Of a stretch of 6,250 nucleotides of DNA, positions 4,549 to 6,250 are shown piece after piece (within the stretch, counting starts at the first letter, position 1; each line of letters begins with the position of its first letter). Where the stretch lies: assembly GCA_004555335.1 (NCBI GenBank), contig SFII01000080.1, positions 1 to 6,250 of the forward strand, read 5' to 3'. The position numbers and the translations under genes were made by a program. Below the pieces are notes generated by a model. That model did no database searches, was not told the origin of the DNA, and saw nothing but the letters and a program-made list of their open reading frames with translations. This stretch comes from Coriobacteriaceae bacterium. GTDB taxonomy: Bacteria; Actinomycetota; Coriobacteriia; Coriobacteriales; Eggerthellaceae.

Positions 4549-6250
4549 TTAGGCCACCTCCGTTTCCGGCTGGGCTTGTTTGCAGGGTTGCCTGCGACGC
4601 TGTTCTTCTTCCTCCTCGAGTTCGCGGTAGGCGATTTTGCCTACCTTTGTGAGCGGTAGGGACTCGCGGAACTCCAGTTCCTTGGGCCATGCGTACCGTG
4701 CGACGCTCGTTTTCAGGGCATCGAGGATGATGCGCTTGGTTGCTTCGTCTGCGGGTACGCCTTCCGTTGGGATGACGAAGGCCTTGATGCGATGCAGTCG
4801 GTATTCGTCGGGGATGGTGATAACGCAGGAGCTTGCAACTTGGGGCAGCTTGTTCAGCTCGTGTTCGACCTGATTCGGGTAGATGTTGTATCCGCTCGAG
4901 ATGATCATGCGTTTGATGCGGCCTTTATAGAAGATGAAGCCGTCTTCGTCTTGGCAGGCGATGTCGCCTGTGTGCAGCCAGCGGGTTCCGTCCGGGTCGA
5001 CGGTGATTGTCTTGGCGGTTTCTTCCGGGTTATTCCAGTAGCCCATCATCACCGTGGGTCCGGAAACCAGCAGCTCGCCGTCGCACCCGCAGGGTAGCTC
5101 GGCCATGGTTTCGGGGTCGATTATCTTGCAGGAGTTGCCCGCTAGTATGTGTCCGATGGAGCCTTCTTTGGAATTACAGGACGGTTCGACTGCGCAGGCT
5201 GCGACGCATTCGGTCGCGCCGTAGCCCTCGCGTACGCGCGTGGTGCTTCCGCAGTCGGTAAGATGCCTGTTCAGGCGCTCGCGCATTTCTGCGGGAAGGG
5301 CGTCTCCGCCGGAAATGACCTCCTTCACAAAGGAAAGGTCGGCGCCCTGCATGGAGGGCAGATCGGCGATTTTCCCCAGCAGGGTGGGAACGCCGATGAC
5401 GTAGTTGCACTTTCCCAACAGCAGGACCTTGGAGTACTCTTCGACGGTCAATCGTGGGACCAGCATGCATTCTAGGCCGTTCATCATGGCTGTGTGCAGG
5501 CAAACGGCAAGCCCGAATCCGTGGAAGAGCGGCAGTGCCCCCAGCATGCGGTCGCCGGGGATGAAGCGGTCGCGGGTTTCCTGCCCCACCTGCCATGCGC
5601 TCGTGTTGATGTTCCCGTTGGAGAGCAGGATCCCCTTCGGGGTGCCGCTGGTGCCTCCCGAGAACAGGATGGCAGCGGGTTCGCGGGAAAGGTCTTGCGA
5701 CTGCGCTGGGGGTGTTGCGGTCTTTCCGTTCAGGCAGAGCTTACGGCCTGCTTTGATGAACTTCCGGTAGTGCGTCATGGTTTGGGATTCGCGGATCCTC
5801 GCGGGGTTCAGCTGCTCCTTACCGGCGCGGATGCGGAAGATGGCGCGTGCATACACGGGCAGTTCGTCGGTCAGATACGTCACCACCATCTTGATGGGGG
5901 AGCCGCCGCGGTTGCGGATGGATCCAGCGATGGCGGCTTCGGCTTTCTTCAGGAAAATATCCATGGTGACCAGCAGTTTCGTACCCACCAGGTTCAGGCT
6001 GTATTCCAGTTCCGATTCGGACATGAGCGGGTGGATTACGTTGGCGATGGCGCCGATCTTGTTTGCGGCGTAGAAGGCGATGACTGCTTGTGGGCAGTTG
6101 GGGAGCATGATCGAAACCACATCCCCCTTGCGGATACCGTCGTTTTCCAGGGCTGCGGCGAATGCATTGACGTGGATCAGCAGTAATTGGTAGCTGAACT
6201 TCAAGCCGATGAAGTTCAGCGCGTTGAGGCGCGGATGCAGCTGGGCGGTA
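4549..6250 (-). CDS. AMP-forming acyl-CoA synthetase/ligase, FadD-like (N terminus off right edge)
   Basis: This ANL-superfamily enzyme activates a carboxylic acid, probably a fatty or other acyl chain, with ATP to an acyl-adenylate and then normally to acyl-CoA in the cytosol. The frame is open to position 6250, with 566 codons visible before the TAA. Upstream of the internal TTG at 6204 it continues as HPRLNALNFIGLKFSY, matching the family's usual N-terminal segment, so the gene begins outside the window and probably lacks only a few dozen residues here. Motifs, numbered from the first visible full codon: P-loop FSGGTSGTPKG at 196-206, LPLFHGFG near 239-246, YGATE at 343-347, hinge-region HTGD at 426-429, KGRIKRMI at 442-449, and the catalytic lysine in LTKVGKIAYREL at about 538. 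After this last motif comes an unusual Glu-rich then Arg/Gln-rich tail of about 25 residues. It forms a stop-start junction with the downstream membrane protein. Chain-length preference cannot be read. Confidence 0.95.
   Translation of the reverse strand, partial: TAQLHPRLNALNFIGLKFSYQLLLIHVNAFAAALENDGIRKGDVVSIMLPNCPQAVIAFYAANKIGAIANVIHPLMSESELEYSLNLVGTKLLVTMDIFLKKAEAAIAGSIRNRGGSPIKMVVTYLTDELPVYARAIFRIRAGKEQLNPARIRESQTMTHYRKFIKAGRKLCLNGKTATPPAQSQDLSREPAAILFSGGTSGTPKGILLSNGNINTSAWQVGQETRDRFIPGDRMLGALPLFHGFGLAVCLHTAMMNGLECMLVPRLTVEEYSKVLLLGKCNYVIGVPTLLGKIADLPSMQGADLSFVKEVISGGDALPAEMRERLNRHLTDCGSTTRVREGYGATECVAACAVEPSCNSKEGSIGHILAGNSCKIIDPETMAELPCGCDGELLVSGPTVMMGYWNNPEETAKTITVDPDGTRWLHTGDIACQDEDGFIFYKGRIKRMIISSGYNIYPNQVEHELNKLPQVASSCVITIPDEYRLHRIKAFVIPTEGVPADEATKRIILDALKTSVARYAWPKELEFRESLPLTKVGKIAYRELEEEEEQRRRQPCKQAQPETEVA
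4554..4560 (-). promoter_or_regulatory. Shine-Dalgarno inside the ligase gene end, for the coupled membrane-protein gene
   Basis: On the minus strand GAGGTGG lies in the last codons of the ligase gene, five bases before the ATG at 4548. The intervening bases include the ligase TAA, which abuts the ATG directly. A ribosome terminating on the ligase would sit on the start of the next gene. Confidence 0.8.

Noticed and set aside
5494..6186. Plus-strand ORF of 230 codons within the acyl-CoA ligase
   Set aside because: Antisense shadow of the ligase; the sense frame carries all ANL motifs and this one has no recognisable domain.
4549..6204. Ligase read as a complete gene starting at TTG 6204
   Set aside because: The frame is open upstream to 6250 and encodes family-conserved residues (NALNFIG), so the TTG is an internal Leu codon.
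1..6250. CRISPR array, tRNA, rRNA, insertion sequence or phage gene
   Set aside because: No spaced direct repeats, transposase or integrase motifs, or recognisable structural RNA were seen on either strand.

Overview
The window is a G+C-rich bacterial chromosomal segment with tightly packed genes, AGGAGG-type ribosome binding sites and a probable TTG start. Gene content and base composition (a QueG-like double-cluster Fe-S protein, a soluble P-type-ATPase-like HAD protein, a Na+/alanine symporter, a FadD-like ligase) would suit an anaerobic high-G+C organism such as a member of the Coriobacteriia (Eggerthella/Slackia type). That placement is inference from style only: no rRNA or other taxonomic marker is present.

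Layout. (1) 1-1432, minus strand: a nearly complete AGCS-family sodium:alanine/glycine symporter running off the left edge. (2) 1433-1741: a divergent intergenic region, A+T-richer than its surroundings, with candidate promoters on both strands and a perfect 12-bp palindrome. (3) 1742-2209, plus strand: a small HAD-superfamily protein resembling a free-standing P-type ATPase catalytic domain. (4) 2210-2358: a short G+C-rich spacer with three imperfect 16-bp repeats and a small hairpin. (5) 2359-3240, plus strand: a QueG/reductive-dehalogenase-like protein with two putative 4Fe-4S clusters. (6) 3241-3411: a convergent intergenic region holding a GNRA-capped hairpin and a strong bidirectional terminator. 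(7) 3412-6250, minus strand: a two-gene transcription unit made of an AMP-forming acyl-CoA ligase (N terminus beyond the right edge) whose stop codon directly abuts the start of a multi-pass membrane protein with an acyltransferase-like first helix.

How the genes work together. The symporter imports small neutral amino acids and is transcribed away from the HAD gene. The HAD and Fe-S genes are co-directional with no terminator seen between them and may be co-transcribed, but no shared pathway is evident. The clearest functional unit is the ligase plus membrane protein. Their zero-gap stop-start junction implies translational coupling, and a cytosolic enzyme activating an acyl acid beside an integral-membrane acyltransferase-like protein suggests acyl activation followed by acylation at the membrane; this is an inference. 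I see no CRISPR array, tRNA, rRNA, insertion sequence or phage gene, and no unmistakably new multi-gene system. The ligase/membrane-protein pair is the best candidate for undescribed biology.
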